A stretch of 64,000 nt of DNA, taken from positions 1 to 64,000 of the forward strand of contig JAIPAL010000003.1 of NCBI GenBank assembly GCA_021740085.1. The letters run 5' to 3'. Under the pieces are notes generated by a model. It was not told where the DNA came from and did no database searches. It saw nothing but the letters and a program-made list of their open reading frames with translations. This DNA comes from Crocinitomicaceae bacterium. Its GTDB lineage: Bacteria; Bacteroidota; Bacteroidia; Flavobacteriales_D; Crocinitomicaceae. Numbering within the stretch: the stretch's first letter is position 1; each line of letters opens with the position of its first letter. Of this stretch, positions 36,762 to 45,065 are shown in pieces. The position numbers and the translations under genes are program-made.

Positions 36762-37958
36762 ATGAAAACCGATCTTTTTAAGCATCCTGATTATTACAAT
36801 TTAGATGATTTATATTCCGAAGAACACAAACTAATCCGTGACACAGCCAGACAATGGGTTAAAAAAGAAGTGTCGCCAATTATAGATGAACACTACGAAA
36901 AAGCAACTTTTCCCATGCACCTTTTAAGTGGACTTGGGGAAATTGGGGCTTTTGGTCCATATATTCCTGTTGAATACGGTGGTTCAGGTTTAGACCAAAT
37001 TTCTTATGGAATCATCATGCAAGAATTAGAGCGTTGTGATTCAGGTTTGCGATCTACTGCTTCCGTTCAATCCTCCTTGGTAATGTATCCAATTTGGAAA
37101 TACGGTTCTGAAGAGCAGAAAAACCGTTTTTTACCGAAACTTGCTTCCGGAGAAATGATGGGTTGTTTTGGATTAACAGAACCTGATTTTGGATCGAATC
37201 CAGGCGGCATGCTTTCTAATTTTAAAGATGACGGGGACCATGTAATTCTTAATGGTGCAAAAATGTGGATCTCCAATGCCCCTTTCGCGCAAATTGCCGT
37301 TGTATGGGCCAAAGATGAAACCGGAAGGATTCATGGCTTGATCGTAGAAAGAGGAATGGAAGGGTTTTCTACGCCAGAAATGCATGGAAAACTATCCCTT
37401 AGAGCCTCTTCAACTGGCGAATTAATTTTTGAAAATGTTCGGGTGCCAAAAACTAATATATTGCCAAACAGATCTGGATTAGGTGCGCCTCTAAGCTGTT
37501 TAGATTCGGCAAGATATGGAATTGCTTGGGGAGCTTTGGGTGCAGCTATGGATTGTTACGACCAAGCGGTAAGATATTCCAAAGAAAGAATTCAATTTGG
37601 GGTTCCAATTGGAGCGTTTCAGTTGGTTCAGAAAAAACTCTCGGAAATGTTAACGGAAATAACCAAAGCACAACTATTAACATTTAGACTTGGTCAATTG
37701 CGAAATGATGGTAAAGCAACAACCGGTCAAATTTCAATGGCAAAAAGAAATAATGTGGAAATCGCCTTAAATATTGCGCGTGAAGCGAGACAGATTCACG
37801 GTGGTATGGGAATAACAAGTGAATACTCAATGATGCGTCATATGGCCAATCTAGAATCAGTTGTCACTTATGAAGGTACTCATGATATACACTTACTTAT
37901 AACGGGTATGGACATTACTGGTATTCCTTCTTTCACAAGAGATCTTCCTGAATTATAG
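36762..37958 (+). CDS. Acyl-CoA dehydrogenase, glutaryl-CoA dehydrogenase-like
   Basis: A 398-residue flavoenzyme starting at ATG 36762 (an in-frame TTG lies one codon earlier). Landmarks: CFGLTEPDFGSNPGG (FAD region), KMWISNAPFAQIAVVWAK, RIQFGVPIGAFQLVQKKL, AREARQIHGGMGITSEY, and the catalytic Glu in VTYEGTHDIHLLITG near residue 370. The combination RHMANLESVVTYEGTHDIH and ITGIPSF is typical of glutaryl-CoA dehydrogenase, which oxidises and decarboxylates glutaryl-CoA to crotonyl-CoA in lysine and tryptophan breakdown. It ends in a 6-bp overlap with the convergent TPR gene. Confidence 0.88.
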   Translation: MKTDLFKHPDYYNLDDLYSEEHKLIRDTARQWVKKEVSPIIDEHYEKATFPMHLLSGLGEIGAFGPYIPVEYGGSGLDQISYGIIMQELERCDSGLRSTASVQSSLVMYPIWKYGSEEQKNRFLPKLASGEMMGCFGLTEPDFGSNPGGMLSNFKDDGDHVILNGAKMWISNAPFAQIAVVWAKDETGRIHGLIVERGMEGFSTPEMHGKLSLRASSTGELIFENVRVPKTNILPNRSGLGAPLSCLDSARYGIAWGALGAAMDCYDQAVRYSKERIQFGVPIGAFQLVQKKLSEMLTEITKAQLLTFRLGQLRNDGKATTGQISMAKRNNVEIALNIAREARQIHGGMGITSEYSMMRHMANLESVVTYEGTHDIHLLITGMDITGIPSFTRDLPEL

Positions 37959-39782
37959 ATCGTCAATTATAACCTTATCGCCACGCAACTCCCGAATTTT
38001 GTTTCTGGATTCATCGGAATATAAACTGTTAGAATAATTGAAAAGAAGCTCTTTGTAATAGAACAATGCTTTCTCTTTATCTTTTATGTTATTCTCGTTG
38101 ATCTTTGCTAATCGATATATTGCATCATCTCCTAAAATGTCTGTCGGGTATTTGGACACCACCTGTTCATAAAAAGCACTAGCTTCTGCCCATTTTTTTT
38201 GACGTTCCATCGCCTGGCCTTTTTTATATAAAATCTCATCGTTTAAGGAATGAAAGGGATAATTGAGTTGAATGCTATCGAAGAGATAGAAGGCGCTGTC
38301 TACTTGGTTTTGTTCAAGCAACAAGTCGGCGCTTGCATACCACATCATCGCTTGATAATTACTGTCTAAACCAAAATTATCCGTAATCGCAACAGATAAT
38401 TGCATCGCATCATTTGCAATTAACTTAGAGGTAGATTCTTTTAATACACTTAATTGGGATTGTGCAAAATCAAATTCACCATCAAAATAAAAAACCCGCG
38501 CATTCTTATACTTTGCCTCATTACCAATAATATCAAACTTATAATCATTATCAATTTGCATATATAAAATAGAAGCGTCCCAAATTCGTGCATTTAAGAC
38601 ATAAAAGTCGGCGAGCAACATTTTAACCGTTGCACGTTGCATGTCAGAAAGTCCTGGCGTAGTAATAAATTGCTCGAGGATTGAAATGGCAGCTGCTTTT
38701 TTACCAGCATATTGGGCCATTATCTTCGTGTATTCTAATACGACATTAAATGATTTTCGTGAGTTGGCCATCCTATCAATTACCGTTTTATATTCTTTCA
38801 GAGTTGTTTCCAACTCCTCATTAGTATAAATTTTATAGAGACTTAGTTCTACAAAACGCGTGTTTAAGATCGCCATTTCGGCTTCAAAATAATACGGTGC
38901 ATCAAGGCCCAATTCAACTACATAATTAAAGCACTTTCTTGCTTCATCAAAAGATTCGTTTTCAATAGCCATTTTACCAAGTTCCATAACACGTGCGCCC
39001 ATGTTTCGTAAACGCTTGTCCAAGGCAACAACTTGTACAAAAGCAGCAGAGAAGTTTTTGTTTTGTAAAAAAAGCCAAATTAACATTTCACTAAATTCAA
39101 ATCGACTGTTTGGCTTTTGTATTTTTTCTAAAAAAGCACTTTTAATAGCTTGAAGGTCTGGACCGTCTTCTGAGAAATCAAACTTTTCCTCCAAACCATA
39201 TTGAATCGCTTCTTGGTATTCTGGATATCTATCCAATAAATCAAGATATGTATCAATAACTTTTGATTTATTCCCTATTGAATGATAATAGTCAGCATAG
39301 ACTAATTGAAAGGGATAATCAGGCATTTGTTTACTCCCTCTATCCAACACTTCTTTTGCTAAATCAGATTTATTCTGCTTTATAAAAGCTTTAAAAACCT
39401 CGATGACACTTGTCGGATTTTGAGCTGTAAGCGCTATTACCTCATTGAACGTTTTTTTTGCTTTGTTTTCCTCCTTTATCTTTTCATAAAAAAAACCTAA
39501 TTGTAATTGTATTTCTAGATCTTTCTTGTTTAATGAGATTTGTTTTTTAATCGTTTTTTCCGCTGTATTAAAATCTTTTGTTGCGATTAAACAATCTAAA
39601 TATGAATTGTAGACCGTTTTGCTTTGGTCTGAATTGTATATTTTTTCGTAATAGGTAATCGCTTTTTCGAAATCCCCATTTTGATAATAATGTTGAGCCA
39701 GTTTCAAATCGTTCTCTGTCTGTGATAAGGACAAAAAAGAAAAGAAAAGAAAAAATAAAGACAAACTCCTTTTAAATGGCAT
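37953..39782 (-). CDS. Exported TPR-repeat protein
   Basis: A 609-residue protein with a signal peptide (MPFKRSLSLFFLFFSFLSLSQ), then TPR units from residue about 27 (AQHYYQNGDFEKAITYYEKI, LQLGFFYEKIKEENKAKKTF) and again near the C terminus (LYKKGQAMERQKKWAEASAF, AIYRLAKINENNIKDKEKAL). It is a periplasmic scaffold of unknown partner. It lies 1 bp downstream of the lipoprotein gene that follows serS, so the three form an operon; this arrangement occurs in other Flavobacteriales, as far as I recall. Confidence 0.75.
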   Translation of the reverse strand: MPFKRSLSLFFLFFSFLSLSQTENDLKLAQHYYQNGDFEKAITYYEKIYNSDQSKTVYNSYLDCLIATKDFNTAEKTIKKQISLNKKDLEIQLQLGFFYEKIKEENKAKKTFNEVIALTAQNPTSVIEVFKAFIKQNKSDLAKEVLDRGSKQMPDYPFQLVYADYYHSIGNKSKVIDTYLDLLDRYPEYQEAIQYGLEEKFDFSEDGPDLQAIKSAFLEKIQKPNSRFEFSEMLIWLFLQNKNFSAAFVQVVALDKRLRNMGARVMELGKMAIENESFDEARKCFNYVVELGLDAPYYFEAEMAILNTRFVELSLYKIYTNEELETTLKEYKTVIDRMANSRKSFNVVLEYTKIMAQYAGKKAAAISILEQFITTPGLSDMQRATVKMLLADFYVLNARIWDASILYMQIDNDYKFDIIGNEAKYKNARVFYFDGEFDFAQSQLSVLKESTSKLIANDAMQLSVAITDNFGLDSNYQAMMWYASADLLLEQNQVDSAFYLFDSIQLNYPFHSLNDEILYKKGQAMERQKKWAEASAFYEQVVSKYPTDILGDDAIYRLAKINENNIKDKEKALFYYKELLFNYSNSLYSDESRNKIRELRGDKVIIDDL

Positions 39783-39783
39783 T

Positions 39784-40320
39784 TTATTCTTTTTGCAAGG
39801 TCCGTGATAAAGAATCTAAACTGGGGTGAAGACGAAAATAAGTTTTCATTGTTTCCTCTTTATAAGAAATATAAGCCTCCATTAACGTAGTTAATTGATT
39901 GGTTTTATTTGTTTCAAAAGCAATGTATTCATTGTATTTACCGCGTTCACCTTCCCCGTTTTGAACATCTAATTTTAAGTTCTTTAATGCCAAGCGCTCT
40001 TCATTTATTCCTTTGATTAATTGGCTGTATGATTTTGCTAATGGCTCAAAGGATCTTCGCATTACTTTATAGTCGTCCATTTTTTTACCTAGTTCCATAT
40101 TAATGGTATCTAAATAAAGGTTCTTTTTGATCCGTAATTCAACTTCCGATGTTGCTAACTTAATTTCGGAAATTTTAGCAATTTTATTCTTCGTTACTTG
40201 CCCTTCTAAAGCACTTATTTTTTTTTGAAGATCCGTTATTTTAATCAATTGGTCTTTTTTTGCAAAGTCGGAACATGCTACTAAAAGAATTCCTGCTATT
40301 AATAAAAAACCATTTTTCAT
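39784..40320 (-). CDS. Coiled-coil lipoprotein of unknown function
   Basis: A 178-residue protein with lipoprotein signal (MKNGFLLIAGILLVAC, lipobox LVAC). The rest is helical and charged: LIKITDLQKKISALEGQVTK, a hydrophilic middle and TMKTYFRLHPSLDSLSRTLQ at the end, predicted to be coiled coil. Family not recognised. It is between serS (15 bp) and the TPR gene (1 bp) and probably acts with the TPR protein in the periplasm. Confidence 0.65.
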   Translation of the reverse strand: MKNGFLLIAGILLVACSDFAKKDQLIKITDLQKKISALEGQVTKNKIAKISEIKLATSEVELRIKKNLYLDTINMELGKKMDDYKVMRRSFEPLAKSYSQLIKGINEERLALKNLKLDVQNGEGERGKYNEYIAFETNKTNQLTTLMEAYISYKEETMKTYFRLHPSLDSLSRTLQKE

Positions 40321-40335
40321 GTTACGCTGTTTAAA

Positions 40336-41607
40336 TTATTGGATGCTACTGAATCCCGTATAAGACTGCAATATAGTCGGTATTGTTATTCCCTCTTGTG
40401 TTTGGTTATTTTCTAATATCGCCGCTAAAATTCTTGGAAGCGCTAGAGCTGAACCATTAAGTGTATGACACAAATGAGATTTCTTTTGGTCGTCTTTATA
40501 GCGTAGCTTTAAGCGATTGGATTGAAAAGTATCAAACCTAGAGACAGAACTTACTTCTAACCATTTTTCTTGCGCTGCAGAATAAACTTCAAAATCATAG
40601 GTCATTGCTGAGGCAAAGCCCATATCGCCACCACAAAGCCTTAGTATACGAAAGGGTAATTCTAATTTAACTAATAATTCACGAACATGAGCCACCATTT
40701 CATTTAGGGCTTTTTCAGAGTTTTTTGGATTTTCTATCCGTACAATTTCCACCTTATCAAACTGATGTAAACGGTTTAGACCTCGAACATCTTTCCCATA
40801 AGAACCCGCTTCCCTTCTAAAACAGGGCGTGTAACCCGTTAATTTAATTGAAAAGTCTTCGTTGGGCAATAGCACATCCCTATAAATATTTGTTAGGGGA
40901 ACCTCTGCGGTAGGGATTAAATACAAATCGTCTGCCTGAGAATAGTACATCTGGCCTTCTTTGTCAGGGAGCTGTCCGGTCCCTATGCCACTTGCCTCAT
41001 TTACCAAAAGAGGTGCGATAAACTCTTCATAACCGGCTTTTTCAGCTTCATCTAGAAAAAAGGAAATTAATGCGCGTTGTAATTTTGCTCCTTTTCCTCT
41101 ATAAAAGGGAAAGCCAGCACCGCTTACTTTTACCCCTAATTCAAAATCAATTAGCTCGTATTTTTTTACTAAGTCCCAATGAGGTGACGCAGAAAAAGCG
41201 AAGGTGGGAAAGTCACCAGAACGTTCAATTTGCTCATTGTCTTCCGGCGTTTTTCCCTGAGCAACATCTTCGTGGGGAACATTCGGAAGAGAATAAAGTA
41301 GAGCACTGATTTTTGACTCCATTTCCTCCACCTTTAACTTCAAGTTCGTTTCCTTTTCTTTAAGGGAGGTCGTTTCTAGTTTGAGTTGGGAGGCCTCTTC
41401 TTGATGTCCTTCTTTTAAAAGAAGACCCACTTTTCGTGATAATTGATTTAATTCTGCGAAAATTGACTCAAGTTCTGTTTTGGATGATCTCCAAAGACTA
41501 TCAATATCAAGAATTTCATTAATTGTATTGGTAGCATCAATGTTTCTTTTAAAAAGTCCGTTTAACACTCCTTCTTTATCCGATCGTAATCGTTGAATCT
41601 CTAACAT
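40336..41607 (-). CDS. serS: Seryl-tRNA synthetase
   Basis: A 423-residue class II synthetase: N-terminal long helical hairpin (residues about 30-100) that contacts the tRNA-Ser long arm, then motif 1 region with GAKLQRALISFFLDE, TAEVPLTNIY, motif 2 FRREAGSYGKDVRGLNRLHQ and motif 3 with NGSALALPRILAAILENNQ. It charges tRNA-Ser in the cytoplasm. It heads an operon with the lipoprotein and TPR genes. Confidence 0.96.
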   Translation of the reverse strand: MLEIQRLRSDKEGVLNGLFKRNIDATNTINEILDIDSLWRSSKTELESIFAELNQLSRKVGLLLKEGHQEEASQLKLETTSLKEKETNLKLKVEEMESKISALLYSLPNVPHEDVAQGKTPEDNEQIERSGDFPTFAFSASPHWDLVKKYELIDFELGVKVSGAGFPFYRGKGAKLQRALISFFLDEAEKAGYEEFIAPLLVNEASGIGTGQLPDKEGQMYYSQADDLYLIPTAEVPLTNIYRDVLLPNEDFSIKLTGYTPCFRREAGSYGKDVRGLNRLHQFDKVEIVRIENPKNSEKALNEMVAHVRELLVKLELPFRILRLCGGDMGFASAMTYDFEVYSAAQEKWLEVSSVSRFDTFQSNRLKLRYKDDQKKSHLCHTLNGSALALPRILAAILENNQTQEGITIPTILQSYTGFSSIQ

Positions 41608-41626
41608 AGCTTATTGGTAATTTGTA

Positions 41627-41634
41627 CAAATTTA
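41627..41634 (-). promoter_or_regulatory. serS TAAATTTG -7 element
   Basis: A perfect TAnnTTTG on the minus strand, 19 bp before the serS ATG. No clear -33 TTG. Confidence 0.4.
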
Positions 41635-41732
41635 ATGAAATAGGAGCTAACTAATCGATAAAAAGAACTTGATTGATTTGAATTTGTAACTAACAATTAA
41701 AAATCGCTAACTAGACTCCTAAAAAACATGGA

Positions 41733-42575
41733 TTAATTAAATACTGAAAGCTCAACACCATCAAAAGAAGCATAAACTATGTTGGGATGCGATTCTTTGT
41801 AGTACATGTTGCCCTTAAAATCAATACCAATAGCACCAGCGAAACCATCGAACTCTTTTAATTCGTCGAATGATTTTGTAAATGCCCCTTCAATTGAGTG
41901 ACCATCAGTAACCCGTGTAACAATCTTTGCCGCCAAAGCACAAGCAACAATATCCTCACCAACGCCTGTGCAACTAATGGCACAAAAATCATTCGCATAA
42001 TTCCCCGCAACAGTAGCTGAATCGGATATCCTACCAGACATTTCAAAGCCCTTACCCCCAGTAGACGTTGCCGCCGAAAGCTTTCCATCTTTATCAATAA
42101 CAACGCAACCCACTGTGCCTTGGCCTGAAGAGATTAATCTTTCTTGATATTCTTGACGACGCTCAATGGTTTCAACATTAAAAAACGGGAGGCCTATTCT
42201 CTCGGCAAATTCATTCGCCCCCTCTCCACCGAGCACACGATCATTTTCAATCTGTAAGGCTTGAGCAACGTGAATTGGGTGTTGAATGGACTCAATATTT
42301 AGGACTCCGCTAAACTTTTTTGTTTTTCCATCCATCACTGAAGCGCTCATGCGGATTTTGCCATCTTTTTGAATTTGAGAACCTAGCCCTGCATTAAAAA
42401 GGGGATTGTCCTCCATTAATGAAACAGCATAAACCGCCGTATCAATAGCTGAGTTTAACAAAAGAAACTGATACGATTTTTGTATGATATCTTTGAGAGC
42501 AGCCTGCTTTAGCTCTTTCGTTTCCGAGGTCTGCGTTGACTCACTAAAAAAGCCACCGTGAATTATTAACTTCAT
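41733..42575 (-). CDS. Isoaspartyl peptidase/L-asparaginase (Ntn hydrolase)
   Basis: A 280-residue plant-type asparaginase: N-terminal LIIHGGFF, LFNAGLGSQIQKDGKIRMSA, self-cleavage and nucleophile site GTVGCVVIDKDGKLSAATST with Thr at about residue 154, and VAGNYANDFCAISCTGVGED. The precursor cleaves itself before that Thr into alpha and beta chains. Substrates are beta-aspartyl dipeptides and asparagine. It overlaps the cyanophycinase gene by 4 bp (ATGA), so both are made together; beta-Asp-Arg released by cyanophycinase would be its natural substrate. There is no signal peptide. Confidence 0.9.
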   Translation of the reverse strand: MKLIIHGGFFSESTQTSETKELKQAALKDIIQKSYQFLLLNSAIDTAVYAVSLMEDNPLFNAGLGSQIQKDGKIRMSASVMDGKTKKFSGVLNIESIQHPIHVAQALQIENDRVLGGEGANEFAERIGLPFFNVETIERRQEYQERLISSGQGTVGCVVIDKDGKLSAATSTGGKGFEMSGRISDSATVAGNYANDFCAISCTGVGEDIVACALAAKIVTRVTDGHSIEGAFTKSFDELKEFDGFAGAIGIDFKGNMYYKESHPNIVYASFDGVELSVFN

Positions 42576-43447
42576 TCTAAACTAGGTTTATTGTTAATCG
42601 TTAAATCATTTGTTTCCAAACAATAAACGTCACCCTGACTCATTACATGAACCACTAGGTTTTTAATTGAGATGGGTTCTCCCAAGGCTACGTCCGAAAT
42701 ATTAGAGTCTAAAATTTGTCGACCATCTACAATAATTACGAGGCCTGACCCTAGAGCCTCCATGGAAACACCATTTTTAATAAGAAGCCCTGTGTCCTCA
42801 CCTAAACCAATTCCCAGCGTTTTTGGATTACCAACAACCGCTTGAAAAAGCCGTCCAATTCTTCCACGCTGAACAAAATGAGTGTCAATTATCACATTGT
42901 CCATAAAGCCTAATCCACTTGTGATTTTAATTTCACCTTTTAATAAAGCCTCCCTACTCGATCCTTGATAAATCATGTTTTTTGAAGCGCAAGCCGCACC
43001 TGCCGATGTTCCTACATATAAAAAATCTTCCTCAAGGTATTTTTTTAATAACAAATCGTGAATGGGTGTTCCTCCAAATATTGATGTTAATCTTAGTTGA
43101 TCTCCCCCGGTAAAAAAAATAACATTTGCATTGGTGATTCGTTCAAGTGCTTCCGGTGAAAGGGCATCTTCCCTATTTTCAACGTTTAAGACCCCAACGT
43201 TTTCTGCACCTAAATAACCAAATGCCCTCGCATACTCAACACCGACAATGTCTGGCACCTTGGACGCAGTTGGAACAATTTCTATTCTAGAGTTCTTCTG
43301 ATGTTTAGACTCATCAATGATTCGCTTTAAAATTCCTTTTTCAAAAAAATTTAAATTTTCCTCTACTTGGTCGGCGAAAGTGTTTTCTGTAAAACTCCCT
43401 TTATCTAAAGCGCCACCTATAATAATTAACTTTCCTTTTGGCATCAT
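42572..43447 (-). CDS. cphB: Cyanophycinase (peptidase S51)
   Basis: A 291-residue serine hydrolase. The start is taken at ATG 43447 (the next codon is also ATG), because the in-frame ATG at 43456 falls inside the promoter -7 element. Landmarks: KLIIIGGALDKGSF, RIEIVPTASKVPDIVG, VIFFTGGDQLRLTSIF, and the nucleophile Ser in FLYVGTSAGAACASK at about residue 149, then FMDNVIIDTHFVQRGRIGRL and GIGLGEDTGLLI. It cuts the storage polymer cyanophycin into beta-Asp-Arg dipeptides. No cyanophycin synthetase is in the window. No signal peptide is present, so it would act on internal polymer. Confidence 0.9.
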   Translation of the reverse strand: MMPKGKLIIIGGALDKGSFTENTFADQVEENLNFFEKGILKRIIDESKHQKNSRIEIVPTASKVPDIVGVEYARAFGYLGAENVGVLNVENREDALSPEALERITNANVIFFTGGDQLRLTSIFGGTPIHDLLLKKYLEEDFLYVGTSAGAACASKNMIYQGSSREALLKGEIKITSGLGFMDNVIIDTHFVQRGRIGRLFQAVVGNPKTLGIGLGEDTGLLIKNGVSMEALGSGLVIIVDGRQILDSNISDVALGEPISIKNLVVHVMSQGDVYCLETNDLTINNKPSLE

Positions 43448-43453
43448 AAGCGA

Positions 43454-43484
43454 CAAATTTAATCTTAAAATGACTATTTTGAAA
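43454..43484 (-). promoter_or_regulatory. cphB promoter TTTC-N19-TAAATTTG
   Basis: On the minus strand TTTC (43484-43481) is followed by 19 bp and TAAATTTG (43461-43454). The G of the -7 element is 6 bp before the ATG at 43447, so the transcript should be leaderless or nearly so. Confidence 0.55.
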
Positions 43485-43589
43485 CGTAACGTTTATGAAA
43501 TTATCAACATAAATAAGGTTTTGAGTCAATTGTTAATTGCTTTGTTGATTACTCAGGGCATTATACGATTAGTAACACGTGCTTTTAGT

Positions 43590-43597
43590 TAATTTTG
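43590..43597 (+). promoter_or_regulatory. TAATTTTG -7 element for the dut operon
   Basis: A perfect TAnnTTTG, 18 bp before the dut ATG. A purine-rich AAAGGAAAGAAG stretch just before the ATG could serve as a ribosome contact site. Confidence 0.4.
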
Positions 43598-43615
43598 AAT
43601 TGAAAAGGAAAGAAG

Positions 43616-44050
43616 ATGGATGTTAAAGTTTTGAATAACTCAAAGTATGAGCTCCCAAATTATGAAACCGTTGGTTCGGCGGGGATGGATGTGAGAGCGA
43701 ATACTCCCGATCCCATTTCTTTGGGGCCATTAGAAAGAAAGCTTATTCCGACGGGTATTTATTTAGAAATCCCAACAGGTTTTGAATGTCAAGTTCGGCC
43801 CAGAAGTGGTTTAGCATTAAAACATGGCATCAGTGTTTTGAATGCGCCAGGAACCATTGATTCTGATTACAGAGGAGAAATTGGCGTTATTTTAATTAAC
43901 CTTTCCGCGGTTCCATTTTTAATCAACCCTGGAGACAGAATTGCACAGTTGGTTTTTTGTGAAGTAGCGAAAGCAAATTGGATTGAGCAAGGAGAATTAA
44001 ACAAGACGGATAGAGGCCAAGATGGCTTTGGTAGTACCGGAAAAAATTAA
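43616..44050 (+). CDS. dut: dUTP diphosphatase
   Basis: A 144-residue trimeric dUTPase with all five motifs in order: GSAGMDVRA, RPRSGLALKHGI, NAPGTIDSDYRGEIGV, GDRIAQLVF, and RGQDGFGSTG at the C terminus. It hydrolyses dUTP to dUMP and keeps uracil out of DNA, in the cytoplasm. It is the first gene of a five-gene run; the following gene starts 4 bp after its stop. Confidence 0.95.
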   Translation: MDVKVLNNSKYELPNYETVGSAGMDVRANTPDPISLGPLERKLIPTGIYLEIPTGFECQVRPRSGLALKHGISVLNAPGTIDSDYRGEIGVILINLSAVPFLINPGDRIAQLVFCEVAKANWIEQGELNKTDRGQDGFGSTGKN

Positions 44051-44054
44051 TGCG

Positions 44055-45065
44055 ATGAATATAATAATCCCAATGGCCGGTAGAGGCAGTAGATTAAGAC
44101 CACACACCTTGACGGTTCCAAAACCATTGATTCCGGTTGGTGGAAAACCAATTGTACATCGACTAGTGGAAGATATTGTCGCTGTCTGCGGTTCAGAAAT
44201 TGAAGAAATTGCATTTGTTGTAGGACACTTTGGCGAAGAAGTGGAGCGCGAATTAATCGCCGTTGCCGAGAAATTTGGAGCGCGTGGATCAATACACTAT
44301 CAAGAAACGCCACTAGGAACTGGACATGCTGTTTTATGTGCTAAAAACTTACTAAAAGGGCCTGTAGTTGTTGCGTTTGCGGACACCTTGTTTCACGCTG
44401 ATTTTAAAATCGGGCCGGACGACGATGGAATATTATGGGTTAAACAAATAGAAAACCCAAGCGAATTTGGAGTGGTGAAATTAAATCCACAGGGTGAAAT
44501 TATTGATTACATAGAAAAACCACAGGTTTTTGTTTCCGACCTAGCCATGATTGGCGTGTATTATTTTAAGGAAGGGGAGAAACTATTACATGAATTAGAG
44601 TATTTAGTAAGTAACCACGTTATAAAAAGTGGGGAATACCAACTGCCTGATGCACTGCGTCGTTTAACAGAAAAAGGCTGTTTATTTAGACCCGGGGCGG
44701 TCAATGAATGGTTAGATTGCGGGAATAAAAATGTAACGGTCCATACAAATAGCCGGGTTTTAGATTACGACTTTCAGAAGAATCCAACTCCGGTCAGAAA
44801 GAACGTTAAAAGCAGCCAGTCTATAATAATTGAACCTTGCTTTATTGGTGAAAACGTCATCATAGAAAATTCTATCGTTGGGCCTCATGTTTCAATAGGA
44901 AACAACAGCTGCATTGTTGATAGTAGGATTTCTGATTCGATTTTACAAAATGATTGCACGATTAACAACATGAATATAACTAATTCCATGATAGGCTCAC
45001 ATGTTGTGCTAAAAAACCCTCCCTCTGTACTCAGTATCGGTGATTTTTCGACAGTTAATGAATAA
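44055..45065 (+). CDS. Sugar-phosphate nucleotidyltransferase with left-handed beta-helix tail
   Basis: A 336-residue protein starting at ATG 44055 (NIIIPMAGRGSRLRPHTLTV); an earlier in-frame start inside dut is not credible. Nucleotide site GRGSRLRPHT with KPLIPVGGKP, sugar site VAFADTLFH and EFGVVKL, then a C-terminal stretch of hexapeptide-like repeats (VIIENSIVGPHVSIGNNSCI, IVDSRISDSILQNDC). Related to glucose-1-phosphate thymidylyl-/uridylyltransferases that make NDP-sugars for surface glycans. The exact sugar is not readable. It overlaps the TPR lipoprotein gene by 8 bp. Confidence 0.85.
   Translation: MNIIIPMAGRGSRLRPHTLTVPKPLIPVGGKPIVHRLVEDIVAVCGSEIEEIAFVVGHFGEEVERELIAVAEKFGARGSIHYQETPLGTGHAVLCAKNLLKGPVVVAFADTLFHADFKIGPDDDGILWVKQIENPSEFGVVKLNPQGEIIDYIEKPQVFVSDLAMIGVYYFKEGEKLLHELEYLVSNHVIKSGEYQLPDALRRLTEKGCLFRPGAVNEWLDCGNKNVTVHTNSRVLDYDFQKNPTPVRKNVKSSQSIIIEPCFIGENVIIENSIVGPHVSIGNNSCIVDSRISDSILQNDCTINNMNITNSMIGSHVVLKNPPSVLSIGDFSTVNE

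Noticed and set aside
43470-43592. A 40-codon plus-strand frame (MTILKRNVYEIININKVLSQ..) with a hydrophobic middle, between cphB and dut
   Set aside because: It starts inside the cphB promoter spacer, has no TAnnTTTG element of its own in the right direction, and its end overlaps the dut promoter. A chance frame is more likely, although a small membrane peptide cannot be excluded.
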